62,362 nt of DNA from Nitrosomonas sp. Nm34 (GCF_900113925.1 NZ_FORD01000019.1:1-62362); one strand, 5' to 3'; shown: positions 29,354-39,147, counted from the first letter of the stretch. A program made the numbers and translations. Notes: a model not told the origin generated them from the sequence alone.

Positions 29354-30136
29354 TTAGTCGCGCCATAGCGGAAACTCAGGCAAGGTTTTAAAAAAAGCAA
29401 GGTCATGGTTGGGCCAGAGCTGCGCGTTCTCGATGAGAGCAAGTGATTTAAGTTTGCGGATACTGGCCAGTGCCTGCTCTACGTTATCCTGCCAGCAGCA
29501 GCCAGGTGCAATCTCATCGGATAAATTCTCATTCAGATCGGCTGCATCACCACAAAGAATGACGGGGCGGCCTTTGGGCAATTGGATGAGCAGTGACATG
29601 TGCCCTGCAGTATGACCAGGCGTAGTAATAGCCTGTACTCCTGGCGCAACTTCGTATTCACTTGTTTGCACATACCACTGATCCGATTTAACCAGCTCAT
29701 CTGCGAATACTCCGCTATCTAATCCACTCTTGGCTGCTGTCAACTCATCCCGATGGATGTGAACCTCACATCCAGGCAGATCACACAAACCACCAACATG
29801 ATCGAAATGCAAATGGCTGATAAATACTAAATCAATATCGGAAGACGTTAAACCTAATCGTTCAAGATAGCGTGGAACACGCTGGTCTGCTTGCATTCTA
29901 GGCGTGTCTATAGAAGAGGGCAGGGAAGTAAAATAACGGGTGCGAAGAGCAGGGTTGGTCAATTTACGGTAGTCGCACCCTGCGTCATATAGGATGCGTC
30001 CATTGGATGTCTCAATCAGATAAGCCAGAATAGGTGCTTCAATCCATTGCCCCTGACCACGATTACGCGTTGAAATAGTTTTCTCATAGCGTATGCTTCC
30101 GGTGAGTAACGTCCAGATTTTGAGTGCAGAGGACAT
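29354..30136 (-). CDS. metallo-beta-lactamase-fold hydrolase, N-acyl homoserine lactonase-like
   Basis: The 260-residue protein has the dinuclear zinc motif HLHFDH at residues 108-113, later ligands in TTPGHTAGH and CGDAAD, and a final histidine in WPNHD. The opening TGSIRYEKT and ILYDAGCDYR resemble AiiA/AttM-type lactonases, which open the lactone ring of acyl-homoserine lactone signals. Substrate cannot be proved from sequence, and other lactones are possible. It has no signal peptide. ettA lies 44 bp upstream on the same strand. Confidence 0.8.
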   Translation of the reverse strand: MSSALKIWTLLTGSIRYEKTISTRNRGQGQWIEAPILAYLIETSNGRILYDAGCDYRKLTNPALRTRYFTSLPSSIDTPRMQADQRVPRYLERLGLTSSDIDLVFISHLHFDHVGGLCDLPGCEVHIHRDELTAAKSGLDSGVFADELVKSDQWYVQTSEYEVAPGVQAITTPGHTAGHMSLLIQLPKGRPVILCGDAADLNENLSDEIAPGCCWQDNVEQALASIRKLKSLALIENAQLWPNHDLAFFKTLPEFPLWRD

Positions 30137-30180
30137 AACTTGATAACCAGAGCCAGTAAGGGCACCTATTTCAGGCTTTG

Positions 30181-31845
30181 TTAGCGCGTAATTGGTTTAT
30201 ATCTGATCCGTTTCGGTTTTGCGCCTTCTTCACCCAATCGTTGGCGTTTATCGGCTTCATACTCCTGATAATTACCGGCATAGAAGGTAACTTGAGAATT
30301 GCCTTCAAACGCCAGAATATGCGTCGCAATACGATCCAGAAACCAGCGATCGTGCGAAATAACCAGCACGCAGCCTGCAAATTCCAGCAATGCATCTTCC
30401 AATGCGCGCAATGTCTCTACATCGAGATCATTCGATGGCTCATCAAGCAGCAGAACGTTGCCGCCAGAAATCAGTGTCTTGGCTAAGTGTAAACGTCCCC
30501 GTTCCCCTCCTGAAAGCTGTCCGACCATTTTCTGCTGATCAGGTCCTTTGAAATTGAAGCGGCCAATATAAGCACGAGATGGCGTTTCATATTTGCCGAC
30601 CGTGAGGATATCGTTCCCATCTGATACGGCTTCAAAGACAGTCTTATTGCTATCGAGGATATCACGCGACTGATCAACATAAGCGATTTTGACCGTGTTG
30701 CCGAGATTGATTTCGCCCGTATCAGGTTGCTCACGACCGATAATCATGCGAAATAATGTTGATTTACCCGCGCCATTGGGGCCAATGATACCGACAATCG
30801 CGCCAGGGGGTATTTTGAAGCTCAAATTATCAATCAGCAACCGATCGCCAAATGCTTTGGAAACATTATTGAATTCAATGACTTCATTACCTAGCCTGTC
30901 GGACACCGGAATAAAGATTTCCTGTGTTTCGTTGCGCTTTTGATATTCCTGGGAGTTGAGTTCTTCAAAACGGGCAATCCGCGCTTTAGATTTCGCCTGC
31001 CGTCCCTTAGGATTTTGTCGTACCCAGTCCAGTTCCTTTTTGAGCGCTTTCTGCCGGGCAGATTCAGAAGATTCCTCCTGTTTGAGGCGGATCTCTTTCT
31101 GCTCTAACCAGCTTGAATAATTGCCTTTCCAGGGAATACCCTGGCCACGATCGAGTTCCAGTATCCATTCCGCGGCATTATCCAAAAAATAGCGATCGTG
31201 CGTTACAGCGACTACCGTACCAGGAAAACGCACCAGGAATTGTTCCAACCACTCCACAGATTCAGCATCAAGGTGGTTGGTAGGTTCATCGAGCAATAAC
31301 ATGTCCGGTTTCGATAACAGCAGCCTGCACAGTGCTACACGTCGTTTCTCGCCACCAGAAAGAGTGTTTATGACAGCGTCCCATTCAGGCAGACGCAACG
31401 CATCAGCGGCTACTTCCATTTGTTGGGCAGTATCACCCCCACTTGTTGCAATGATGGCTTCCAGCCGCGTCTGCTCTGCAGCCAGTGCATCAAAATCTGC
31501 ATCTGGTTCAGCATAAGCCGCATAAATTTCTTCTAATTTCTGTTGAGCGCTGAATATATCACCTAATCCTTCCTGAACAGCTTCACGTACAGTCTGTTCC
31601 GGATTAAGTTGGGGTTCTTGAGGTAAATGCCCAATCTTGAGATGAGGCATTGGCGTAATTTCACCTTCAAAATCCTTGTCTGCCCCAGCCATAATTTTTA
31701 ATAACGTGGATTTACCTGAGCCATTTAGGCCCAGTAATCCTATTTTCGCACCAGGAAAGAAACTGAGTGAAACATCTTTAAGAATCGTGCGCTTAGGTGG
31801 AACAACCTTGCTTAAACGATTCATGGTTAAAACATATTGAGCCAT
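30181..31845 (-). CDS. ettA: energy-dependent translational throttle protein EttA
   Basis: This 554-residue ABC-F ATPase has two nucleotide-binding domains and no membrane segments. The first has GLNGSGKSTLL, LSGGEKRRVAL and LLLDEPTNHLD; the second has GPNGAGKSTLF, LSGGERGRLHL and LLLDEPSNDLD. The interdomain linker is rich in charged residues. EttA binds the ribosomal E site and gates translation according to ADP/ATP ratio. Length and the opening MAQYVLTMNRLSKVVPP match EttA closely. Confidence 0.95.
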   Translation of the reverse strand: MAQYVLTMNRLSKVVPPKRTILKDVSLSFFPGAKIGLLGLNGSGKSTLLKIMAGADKDFEGEITPMPHLKIGHLPQEPQLNPEQTVREAVQEGLGDIFSAQQKLEEIYAAYAEPDADFDALAAEQTRLEAIIATSGGDTAQQMEVAADALRLPEWDAVINTLSGGEKRRVALCRLLLSKPDMLLLDEPTNHLDAESVEWLEQFLVRFPGTVVAVTHDRYFLDNAAEWILELDRGQGIPWKGNYSSWLEQKEIRLKQEESSESARQKALKKELDWVRQNPKGRQAKSKARIARFEELNSQEYQKRNETQEIFIPVSDRLGNEVIEFNNVSKAFGDRLLIDNLSFKIPPGAIVGIIGPNGAGKSTLFRMIIGREQPDTGEINLGNTVKIAYVDQSRDILDSNKTVFEAVSDGNDILTVGKYETPSRAYIGRFNFKGPDQQKMVGQLSGGERGRLHLAKTLISGGNVLLLDEPSNDLDVETLRALEDALLEFAGCVLVISHDRWFLDRIATHILAFEGNSQVTFYAGNYQEYEADKRQRLGEEGAKPKRIRYKPITR

Positions 31846-33270
31846 AAAGTGTAAAGAAAGATAGGGATGATTAGGAATTTGTATTTAATCGTTACTCTAA
31901 AATTTGGGCTTTTTTTGTTGTGCCGGTTAGCCTGATACCGAATAATGAATTTTGTTTTCGCGCCTAGCTGGAAAATTGTATATTTTACCAGCCTATTTCC
32001 CGGTAGTTAATTTGACTATTATTCCATTTCTAAATCAAATGGCGCAAAGATGAGCTGCAGACAGTATCAATGATACGGCAAGGTGAAGTCGACAAAGTCA
32101 GGTTTAATTTAGAAATGGAATTACGCGTTTATTGGTTACTCTTCATTAAATCCAAGTTTTCAATAGCTTTCAATTTTTGAAAGATGTAAAGAAATCATTG
32201 TAATAAATATAAATTATGATGTAAGGGATATTTTATTCAGAGTAAATAGTTAATCACGATAGTACTCATCTTTTAGTTGATTTTAATGTGCGAACAGACC
32301 TAATGACGGGCAATGGCTACTCTTTATAGTTAATAAAATAATGACTGAAAAGACATTATGATGAGTACGTCTATCTGATTATAAATTGTTATTTATCAAT
32401 ATTTTTTGAGCTATTTTCCCGACTTGCATAGGACGGGTGCCAATATTAATATTATTATCGCCTTAAGATTCACAAATACCATAAATGTTCCCTCTTTTGG
32501 ATAAAGCCTTAAATAGACTAATGAAATCAAACATATACTAATGCTGGTTTCTCAAGTCTGATCTCAGCTAAAAAGTATGTCATATAAGGGTTAATCCTTA
32601 CGTGTTTGTACGTATTTAATCTCTGCCGATTTTAATTTAATCTTTCATCATTCATATTTAACAATTTGAGTTGGATTGCGAGTTATCACTGTTTTTATAA
32701 GCCAAAAAGATGGCCAGATGAGGATATATTATGAGTAAAGAACGGTTGATAGAGATAAGGCAAGGTTGAATTCGCTCAAGGAGAACATCTTTTACATCTA
32801 TTGATTATAGTATGGCTAATCAGAAATGTGCTAGCTTAACAGCTCAACTTGCAAAGCAAGCAATCTCACCTCTCAGTGTATCATTGAATTGATAAGTAAG
32901 CAGATTATTGTAGCGAAATTATAGCGAAAAAAATTATTCACCTGATGAGTAAAATTGCCCTATGGCTATGATTGATTTTATTTCATGTTCAGTTGTCGAT
33001 TCTCTAATAAAACAAACAGGAAACTTAGGTCGGTCTTGAGATAAAGAATTATTGTGAGATATCATGGGGTAAACTACTGGAGTAAACTACTAACCGCCAT
33101 GCCTGAGGTCATCAGATTCTTTTTAGGTAGTGCCTGAACGTGTTGCTCACTCAATCCTGGCTAATGCGGTAAAAGCCATCATTTATCTTGGCCATGAGGA
33201 GAAAACTCGGGGATTTCTCCTCAAAGAGAAATATTGAATTAAACAAAAACGAGCTACAGGGAGAGATATT
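31846..33270. other. gene-poor AT-rich region
   Basis: About 1.4 kb without a convincing gene. It holds repeat copy D, a 12-codon frame with a good ribosome site at 32730 (MSKERLIEIRQG), and a 35-codon frame at 33130-33237 (VPERVAHSILANAVKAIIY) that looks like a decayed gene end. A GAGGAGAAA/TTTCTCCTC hairpin lies near 33196-33222 inside that frame. The region reads as a graveyard of lost genes; no tRNA or other RNA is recognised. Confidence 0.5.
32021..32121 (-). repeat. ~100-bp palindromic dispersed repeat, copy D
   Basis: A well-preserved copy in reverse orientation. Both ends are intact: ATTCCATTTCTAAATC at the left and AATTTAGAAATGGAAT at the right, with the central palindrome GTATCAATGATAC. 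It is a good reference copy for the family. Confidence 0.9.
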
Positions 33271-33444
33271 ATGAGAGTTCTGGTTTATTTTAGATCAGGT
33301 GCTAGTCAGGTATTTATAGTTCCTCAAGATATTCCTGCTGTTGAATTTAGACGAGTCGCGGAAGCTGTGGGAGGATATTTCCATAAAGTGGAATTCGTTC
33401 AAAAAAAAGCAAAATTACAAAAAATGAATACGTTCTCGTATTAA
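33271..33444 (+). CDS. small hypothetical protein
   Basis: A 57-codon frame begins with ATG after a strong ribosome site (GGGAGAGAT, 5-13 bases upstream). The product starts MRVLVYFRSGASQVFIVP, has a middle AVEFRRVAEAVGGYF and a basic end. The predicted pattern is beta-beta-alpha-beta. The frame is short, but ribosome site, codon use and amino-acid composition favour a real gene. I know no family for it. It sits at the edge of a gene-poor region, just before repeat copy E. Confidence 0.5.
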   Translation: MRVLVYFRSGASQVFIVPQDIPAVEFRRVAEAVGGYFHKVEFVQKKAKLQKMNTFSY

Positions 33445-33469
33445 AAAATAAATTTACTCTCGATTCTTT

Positions 33470-33572
33470 ATTCCATTTTTAAACCAAACCTGACATTATC
33501 AGCTTCACCTTGCCAGATTATTTATACTGTCTGCGGCTCGCTTGAGTGTCGTGTTTAATTTGGAAATGGAAT
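33470..33572 (+). repeat. ~100-bp palindromic dispersed repeat, copy E
   Basis: Forward copy from ATTCCATTTTTAAACC to TTTGGAAATGGAAT, with interior TATACTGTCTGCGGCTCG. It lies 30 bp beyond the stop of the minus-strand thiolase gene, between it and the small plus-strand gene. Confidence 0.87.
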
Positions 33573-33602
33573 GCCTCAAAGAAACGATAACCTCATCACA
33601 GG

Positions 33603-34805
33603 CTAGTACAATGCTTCAAATACCCCAGCTGCTCCCATTCCACTACCTACGCACATCGTAACCATGCCATATTTCAGATGGTGCCGACGTAAGCCGTGCA
33701 GCAGTGTCGCGACACGGATTGCGCCTGTTGCACCAAGTGGATGACCCAGTGCGATAGCCCCTCCCAAAGGATTCACTTTAGCGCGATCCAGCCCTAACTC
33801 ATCGATAACAGCGAGACTTTGTGCAGCAAATGCTTCATTCAGCTCAATCCAATCAAGATCGTCCAGTTTCATACCCACTTGTTTCAGTACCTTAGGAATC
33901 GCCTTGATTGGGCCAATTCCCATTATCTCAGGCGGAACGCCTGCAACTGTGTATCCAATAAACCTTCCGATGGGTTTTAAATTGAAGCGTTGTAATGCGG
34001 CAGCACTCATGAGTACTACCGCACCTGCACCATCAGACATCTGTGAACTGTTTCCTGCCGTGACCGAGCCGTTGACTGCAAAGACCGGTTTCAATTTCGC
34101 AAGCACTTCTAAACTGGTATCGGCACGAGGTCCTTCATCAGTGTCTTTCACAGATTCTACAGTTACGACTTCATGTGAAGTTAAATCCGGTCTTTTTTCT
34201 TTGATCGGGTAGGGGACAATCTCCTGGTTGAATTCGCCCGTTTCGATGGCTTTTAAGGCTCGTGTGTGGCTCGTCAGCGCAAACTCATCCTGTTGCTCAC
34301 GAGAGATTTTCCATCGCTGTGCTACTTTCTCGCCAGTGATGCCCATTCCATAGGCAATGGCTACATTTTCATCGTGCAGGAACATAGCGGGATTCAGGGC
34401 AACCTTATTGCCCATCATTGGTATCATGCTCATGCTTTCAGTACCACCCGCAATCATCACATCTGCTTCCCCCAGGCGAATACGGTTTGCAGCCAATGCC
34501 ACTGTCTGCAGTCCGGACGCACAAAAGCGGTTGACTGTCATGCCTGACACGCTATTGGGCAGCCCAGCCAGCAACAATGCTACACGTGCTACATTGATTC
34601 CTTGTTCTGCCTCCGGCATAGCGCAACCGACGATGACATCTTCGATTGCAGCCGGATCAAGTCCTTCACATTGTTTCAATACTGCTTGGAGAACATGAAC
34701 AAGCATGTCATCGGGGCGAACATTTTTAAACATGCCGCGTGGGGCTTTACCAACAGGTGTACGTACAGCAGCGACGATATAAGCATCCTGAGTTTGTTTG
34801 GTCAT
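33603..34805 (-). CDS. fadA: acetyl-CoA C-acyltransferase (thiolase)
   Basis: The 400-residue thiolase catalyses the last, thiolytic step of beta-oxidation (or the reverse condensation). The nucleophilic cysteine is C95 in NRFCASGLQ; the second catalytic groups are in GGAIALGHPLGATGA and the C-terminal CVGSGMGAAG. ATG 34805 is preferred over TTG/ATG codons 12-15 bases upstream because those bases supply the GGAG ribosome site. It lies downstream of the multifunctional protein gene, 43 bp apart, forming a beta-oxidation pair. The symbol is by analogy; biosynthetic use cannot be excluded. Confidence 0.88.
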   Translation of the reverse strand: MTKQTQDAYIVAAVRTPVGKAPRGMFKNVRPDDMLVHVLQAVLKQCEGLDPAAIEDVIVGCAMPEAEQGINVARVALLLAGLPNSVSGMTVNRFCASGLQTVALAANRIRLGEADVMIAGGTESMSMIPMMGNKVALNPAMFLHDENVAIAYGMGITGEKVAQRWKISREQQDEFALTSHTRALKAIETGEFNQEIVPYPIKEKRPDLTSHEVVTVESVKDTDEGPRADTSLEVLAKLKPVFAVNGSVTAGNSSQMSDGAGAVVLMSAAALQRFNLKPIGRFIGYTVAGVPPEIMGIGPIKAIPKVLKQVGMKLDDLDWIELNEAFAAQSLAVIDELGLDRAKVNPLGGAIALGHPLGATGAIRVATLLHGLRRHHLKYGMVTMCVGSGMGAAGVFEALY

Positions 34806-34848
34806 GGTTTTCTCCATCAATCTTTAAATAAGGATCTCATCACGATGG

Positions 34849-37344
34849 CTAATTTCTAAGTGGTTTTCCTGTTTTCAAGGTGTGCGCGATGCGTGCTTGA
34901 GTTTTCTCTGTTGCCAGCAATTCAATGAATGCTTTTCTCTCCAGCTTGAGAAACCACTCTTCATCTACCAGACTGCCCGGCGTCAAATCGCCTCCACACA
35001 TGACATAAGCAATTTTGCTGGCGATCAGGTAATCGTGCTCAGAAATAAAGTGCCCCTCTAGCATATTGACTAATGTTCCTTTGAGTGTCGCAATCCCGGT
35101 AGATCCCACTACTGGAATCCCGCGTGGCATCAAAGGCGGGCGATAACCTGACTCTGCCAGTGCAAGTGCTTGGGTTTTTGCTACGTAAAGAAGCTCAAAA
35201 CGATTCATGATGATCGGATCAGCCGGGAGTAAATAACCCAGTTTTTTTGCTTCCTCGGCACTTTTTCCAAGTTGTGCCATTGCAACTGTCTGGAAGTACT
35301 GTTTTAGTTGGGGAAAAGGATCATCATCTATTGCATTTCGTGCTGCTCTCAATGCCAGCTCTTTGCACCCCCCGCCGGCAGGTAGCAAGCCCACCCCTGC
35401 CTCAACCAAACCGATATAGCTTTCCAAGGTGGCAACAGTTCGATCGCAATGCATCACAAATTCACAGCCCCCTCCTAAAGCAAGTCCATCGACAGCCGCC
35501 ACCGTTGGAATCATGCAGTACCGCAGATGCTGGGATAGCTGCTGGAAGCGCGTGATCAGCGTTTCTACTTCTGCGAGTTTGCCAGCCATCAATGCATCTG
35601 CTAGATCCAGACTTCGCGCAGCTTGCAGAATGGTCGATTGAGCTGTTTTCTTAACTTTCTTCACGAATTGATCAAAAGCGGAGGGAGGTTCCTCACGTTT
35701 GGGCTTCTCTGTCGCTTTTTGCAGATTAGCACCTGCCGAGAAAGGAGGTTCGGTTTGCCAAATCACGAGTGCACGCCAGTGACGCTCTGCTTCCTCAATT
35801 GCCCGCTGCAATCCATTGAGTACTTCGATATCGATCGTATGCATCTTGCTCTTGAAGCTGACAATCGCTATTTCATCTCCAGTATGCCACATTCGTATTG
35901 CATCTGTTTCAAAGATGGTTTCACCATATACCCTTTCTTCACCCGCCAAGTGATCAGGAAATGCTTGTCTGCGATATACCGGCAATGTAGATCGCGGTTG
36001 CATCGCATGGTGTGCCGGTGCGTAGGAACCTTGCGCGGTATGGACCTCTGGCGCCGCATGTTGCCCTACCTCTTGTACCCAGGCAGGAAGAGGAATGTTG
36101 CTCATGCTTTTGCCAGCGGCAATATCTTCATTGATCCAGGCAGTAATCTGGTTCCAGCCGGCAGTCTGCCAGATTTCAAATGGCCCCTGATTCCAACCGA
36201 ACCCCCAGCGGATCGCGAGATCCAGATCGCGCGCATTATCTGCGATGGATGATAAATGAAAAGCGCAGTAATGGAACAGATCCCGATGGATTGCCCACAA
36301 AAATTGAGCTTGTGGATGCTCGCTGAGTTGCAAAGCTGCAAATTTTTCAACTGGATTCTTTTGCTTGAGTAGCGATTCTACCTCGCTATCTAATGTGCTT
36401 TCGGAAAGATGATAAGTATTGGTAGCTAGATCAAGCACCTGAATTTCTTTATTAACTTTCCGATAAACTCCTTTGCCTGATTTCTGGCCGAGTGCGCCTT
36501 GATCGATCAAGGTTTGTAGCCAGTTGGGGATGACGTAATAGCGATGCCAAGGATCATCGCTCAGTGCTTTATGCATAGTATTGATGACATAGGCGAGAAT
36601 ATCCAGGCCTACGATATCTGCAGTACGGAAAGTAGCACTCTTGGGGCGACCAATGAGGGGTCCCGTCAACTTGTCAACTAGATCAAAGCCTAAGCCAAAT
36701 TCTTTTGCATGATGCATAATCGCCAACATGGAAAATACACCTACACGGTTAGCGATAAAGTTAGGGGTATCTTTCGCACGAATGACGCCCTTACCCAGAT
36801 AAGTCACTAAAAATGCTTCCAGATCATCAAGTATTCCGGCATCGCTCTCCTTGCAAGGAATCATCTCGACCAAATGCATATAACGCGGGGGGTTAAAAAA
36901 GTGGATACCACAAAAGTGATGACGTAATTCTTCAGGAAAAGCCTGCGCCAATTGATTGATCGATAGACCGGATGTATTGCTGGCAAAAATGGTATGCGGA
37001 CCAAGATGAGGCGCAATCTTGGTATACAGATCGGTTTTCCAATCCATACGTTCAGCGATCGCTTCAATAACAAGATCACAGTCCGTGAGCAATCCCAGGT
37101 GCTGATCATAATTAGCCGGCTGAATAGAAGCTGCTTTGGAAGCTACTGATAGTGGAGCAGGCTCAAGTTTTTTCAGTTTTTCGATTGCTTTTGTGGCAAG
37201 CGCACTAGGATCACCATATTCAGTAGGCAGCTCAAATAAAAGTGTTTCAATATTAGCGTTTACCAAATGCGCTGCAATCTGCGCTCCCATGACTCCTGCT
37301 CCCAGCACTGCGGCCTTGCGCACAATAAAGCGATAGTTACTCAA
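34849..37344 (-). CDS. 3-hydroxyacyl-CoA dehydrogenase / enoyl-CoA hydratase fusion
   Basis: This 831-residue protein combines two beta-oxidation activities. The N-terminal dehydrogenase has the NAD-binding loop GAGVMGAQIAAHL (about residues 15-27), FASNTSGLSI and HFFNPPRYMHLVE. The C-terminal half is a crotonase-type hydratase with the oxyanion-hole strands VIWQTEPPFSAGANL and AAVDGLALGGGCEFVMH. This order, dehydrogenase first, is that of the FadN/YusL type and opposite to FadB. It forms an operon with the thiolase. Such genes allow fatty acid turnover in a lithoautotroph. Confidence 0.9.
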   Translation of the reverse strand: MSNYRFIVRKAAVLGAGVMGAQIAAHLVNANIETLLFELPTEYGDPSALATKAIEKLKKLEPAPLSVASKAASIQPANYDQHLGLLTDCDLVIEAIAERMDWKTDLYTKIAPHLGPHTIFASNTSGLSINQLAQAFPEELRHHFCGIHFFNPPRYMHLVEMIPCKESDAGILDDLEAFLVTYLGKGVIRAKDTPNFIANRVGVFSMLAIMHHAKEFGLGFDLVDKLTGPLIGRPKSATFRTADIVGLDILAYVINTMHKALSDDPWHRYYVIPNWLQTLIDQGALGQKSGKGVYRKVNKEIQVLDLATNTYHLSESTLDSEVESLLKQKNPVEKFAALQLSEHPQAQFLWAIHRDLFHYCAFHLSSIADNARDLDLAIRWGFGWNQGPFEIWQTAGWNQITAWINEDIAAGKSMSNIPLPAWVQEVGQHAAPEVHTAQGSYAPAHHAMQPRSTLPVYRRQAFPDHLAGEERVYGETIFETDAIRMWHTGDEIAIVSFKSKMHTIDIEVLNGLQRAIEEAERHWRALVIWQTEPPFSAGANLQKATEKPKREEPPSAFDQFVKKVKKTAQSTILQAARSLDLADALMAGKLAEVETLITRFQQLSQHLRYCMIPTVAAVDGLALGGGCEFVMHCDRTVATLESYIGLVEAGVGLLPAGGGCKELALRAARNAIDDDPFPQLKQYFQTVAMAQLGKSAEEAKKLGYLLPADPIIMNRFELLYVAKTQALALAESGYRPPLMPRGIPVVGSTGIATLKGTLVNMLEGHFISEHDYLIASKIAYVMCGGDLTPGSLVDEEWFLKLERKAFIELLATEKTQARIAHTLKTGKPLRN

Positions 37345-37667
37345 TTTTCTCCCTCCGCCTGATCTGGTTATTGGATGAAGCTGCTAATGCAGCACATTTC
37401 TGCATCATTGCTTGATTACATCTTATTTAAATGACTATTTCAAGCTTTTCGCTCAAAAGATTACAAGCATGAACCTCAAAGAGCAAGTGGGAATTTTTTC
37501 ATCTTTGTAAAGATTGATGTCAATTACTTAAGCCAAATTAAGGTATCAGCATTTGTCATCCTATTTCTCTTTATAAATTGTTCAGTTTGTATTCATGATC
37601 CCCGCGATAAAGTAATCACCAACAGAAGAAATTCTGATCAATAAAAAAACAATTAAGGAGGTGTAAC
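37345..37667. other. divergent intergenic region
   Basis: This 323-bp AT-rich gap lies between the minus-strand beta-oxidation operon and the plus-strand His-rich gene and must carry promoters for both. I see no repeat copy and no clear operator. A ribosome site AAGGAGG occurs at the right edge. Confidence 0.4.
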
Positions 37668-37975
37668 ATGAAAACGAGAACTAAAATAGACTTAGTGATA
37701 AATTATTATCTGGAATGTTGCTAAGTATTGTTTTAGTGATTCCCATGGTGGTTGAAGCTGGAAGAGGACACCACCATGATCATTATCGCCATCATCATCA
37801 TGATCATCATCGCCACCATCACCATAATCATTACAATACACGAAATATTTATTACAACCAGTCCTACTATCCTCCCGCTTATCCGCCTGCTTACGGTGGT
37901 TATTACGGTGTCGCCCCGAGAAACTTTTTCTTTGGCAGTAACACGGGAAATGCCCGTTTTATGTTAGGCTATTAA
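37668..37975 (+). CDS. exported histidine-rich protein, frame broken near its start
   Basis: ATG 37668 follows a perfect AAGGAGG ribosome site but its frame stops after 18 codons. A second frame continues to 37975 and encodes LSGMLLSIVLVIPMVVEA, an excellent signal peptide core, then alternating HHH/D/H/R repeats and a Tyr/Pro/Gly-rich tail. Adding one A to the AAAA run at 37683-37686 joins the two into about 103 residues beginning MKTRTKNRLSDKLLSG. Either a real one-base deletion or a sequencing error separates them. ATG 37715 could still start a shorter form. His-rich exported proteins usually bind Ni, Cu or Zn. A PepSY protein and a two-component system follow. Confidence 0.65.
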
Positions 37976-38036
37976 ACATCATGGCCGGTAGCAGAAAATA
38001 TTATTCTGCTACCGGCTGGCTTATAGCTATTGAAGA

Positions 38037-38321
38037 ATGATGACCTATCGATATTGCTTGGTGATTGCTATTTTTTTTTTATTTATCATGCCTACCGCTA
38101 CGCTTGCGCAGAAAGATTCTCTTTATTATCAACCGAGCAATCAGCACATGGAAATTTCCCAACAGCAAGCCGTTACTATTGCACAGCAGCATATTCCAGG
38201 GCGTCTTCTATCTGTTCAACGTGTGCCTGATAGTTATCGTGTCAAGATTTTAAGTAACAGAGGAACTGTACGCATCGTGACTATAAACGCTAATAGCGGC
38301 GCCGTTATTGCTACTCATTAG
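38037..38321 (+). CDS. PepSY-domain exported protein
   Basis: This 94-residue precursor has a signal peptide (residues 1-24, ending TATLA) and then a single PepSY domain: ISQQQAVTIAQQHIPGRLLSVQ, VKILSNRGTVRIVTIN and the closing SGAVIATH strand. PepSY proteins in this setting often lie beside OmpR-type two-component systems and act as periplasmic modulators or ligand binders. It lies between the His-rich protein and the response regulator, all on the plus strand. Confidence 0.85.
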   Translation: MMTYRYCLVIAIFFLFIMPTATLAQKDSLYYQPSNQHMEISQQQAVTIAQQHIPGRLLSVQRVPDSYRVKILSNRGTVRIVTINANSGAVIATH

Positions 38322-38463
38322 AATAGAAAAATTCCCATGTAATTCTGCCTATCTGAGTGATTGAGTGAAATAAGCTAGCTATGATCAAAGCTAGCTATGA
38401 TCACGTTTGCAGATTTTTAGGTTTAACACAGTATTTGATTATTTAAGCTACTCGATTGACATC

Positions 38464-39147
38464 ATGCGAATCTTGCTTATTGAAGATGAAATCAAGCTGC
38501 AAAAGCAAATTAGTCAGCAACTAGAGGCAGATGGATATATGGTCGATACTTGTGATAACGGCGAGGAAGGTTTGTATATTGCAAGTGAATATCCATTAGA
38601 TGCAGCCATTGTTGATATTGGTTTACCTGGTTTATCTGGCCTTGAAGTGATTGCTGCTTTACGCAAGCGAGGCAGCTTACTGCCCATACTTATTCTTACC
38701 GCGCGTAATAGCTGGCAAGATAAGGTTAAAGGTTTGGAGATGGGGGCGGATGATTATCTTGCCAAGCCATTTCAAATGGAAGAGTTGCAGGCCAGACTCA
38801 AGGCGCTTCTACGCCGTGCAACTGCCATTCCGAGTACAACATTGAAGTATGGGCCTGTCACACTGGATACAGCCGAACAAACGGTCAAGTTAGGTAATGA
38901 CGTGGTTGATCTGACTACTTTTGAATATCGCTTGCTGGAGCATTTAATGCGCCATCAAGGTGAGGTCATTTCCAAACAAACACTTACTGACTATCTTTAT
39001 TCCCACAATGATAATCATGATAGTAATGTGTTGGAGGTTATGATTGGACGCTTGCGCCGTAAACTTGATCCTGATGGAAAACTTAACCCAATAGAAACAT
39101 TACGTGGACGCGGTTATCGTTTTGCGATCAAATCCTCATCATTATGA
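38464..39147 (+). CDS. OmpR-family response regulator (PhoP/QseB type)
   Basis: The 227-residue regulator starts at ATG 38464 (MRILLIEDE). The receiver domain has the acidic pocket E7-D8-E9, phosphorylatable D51 in AIVDIGLPGLSG, the conserved Thr in LILTARN, and Lys in DYLAKPF. A winged-helix DNA-binding domain forms the C-terminal part (LTTFEYRLLEHLMRHQGEVISK and RGRGYRF). An upstream in-frame ATG at 38407 exists but lacks conservation. Its stop overlaps the kinase start (ATGA). Confidence 0.93.
   Translation: MRILLIEDEIKLQKQISQQLEADGYMVDTCDNGEEGLYIASEYPLDAAIVDIGLPGLSGLEVIAALRKRGSLLPILILTARNSWQDKVKGLEMGADDYLAKPFQMEELQARLKALLRRATAIPSTTLKYGPVTLDTAEQTVKLGNDVVDLTTFEYRLLEHLMRHQGEVISKQTLTDYLYSHNDNHDSNVLEVMIGRLRRKLDPDGKLNPIETLRGRGYRFAIKSSSL

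Noticed and set aside
37752..37967. Frame in the His-rich gene encoding an Ile-rich peptide
   Set aside because: It is the shifted reading of CAT repeats (ATC in the next frame); the His-rich frame has the signal peptide.
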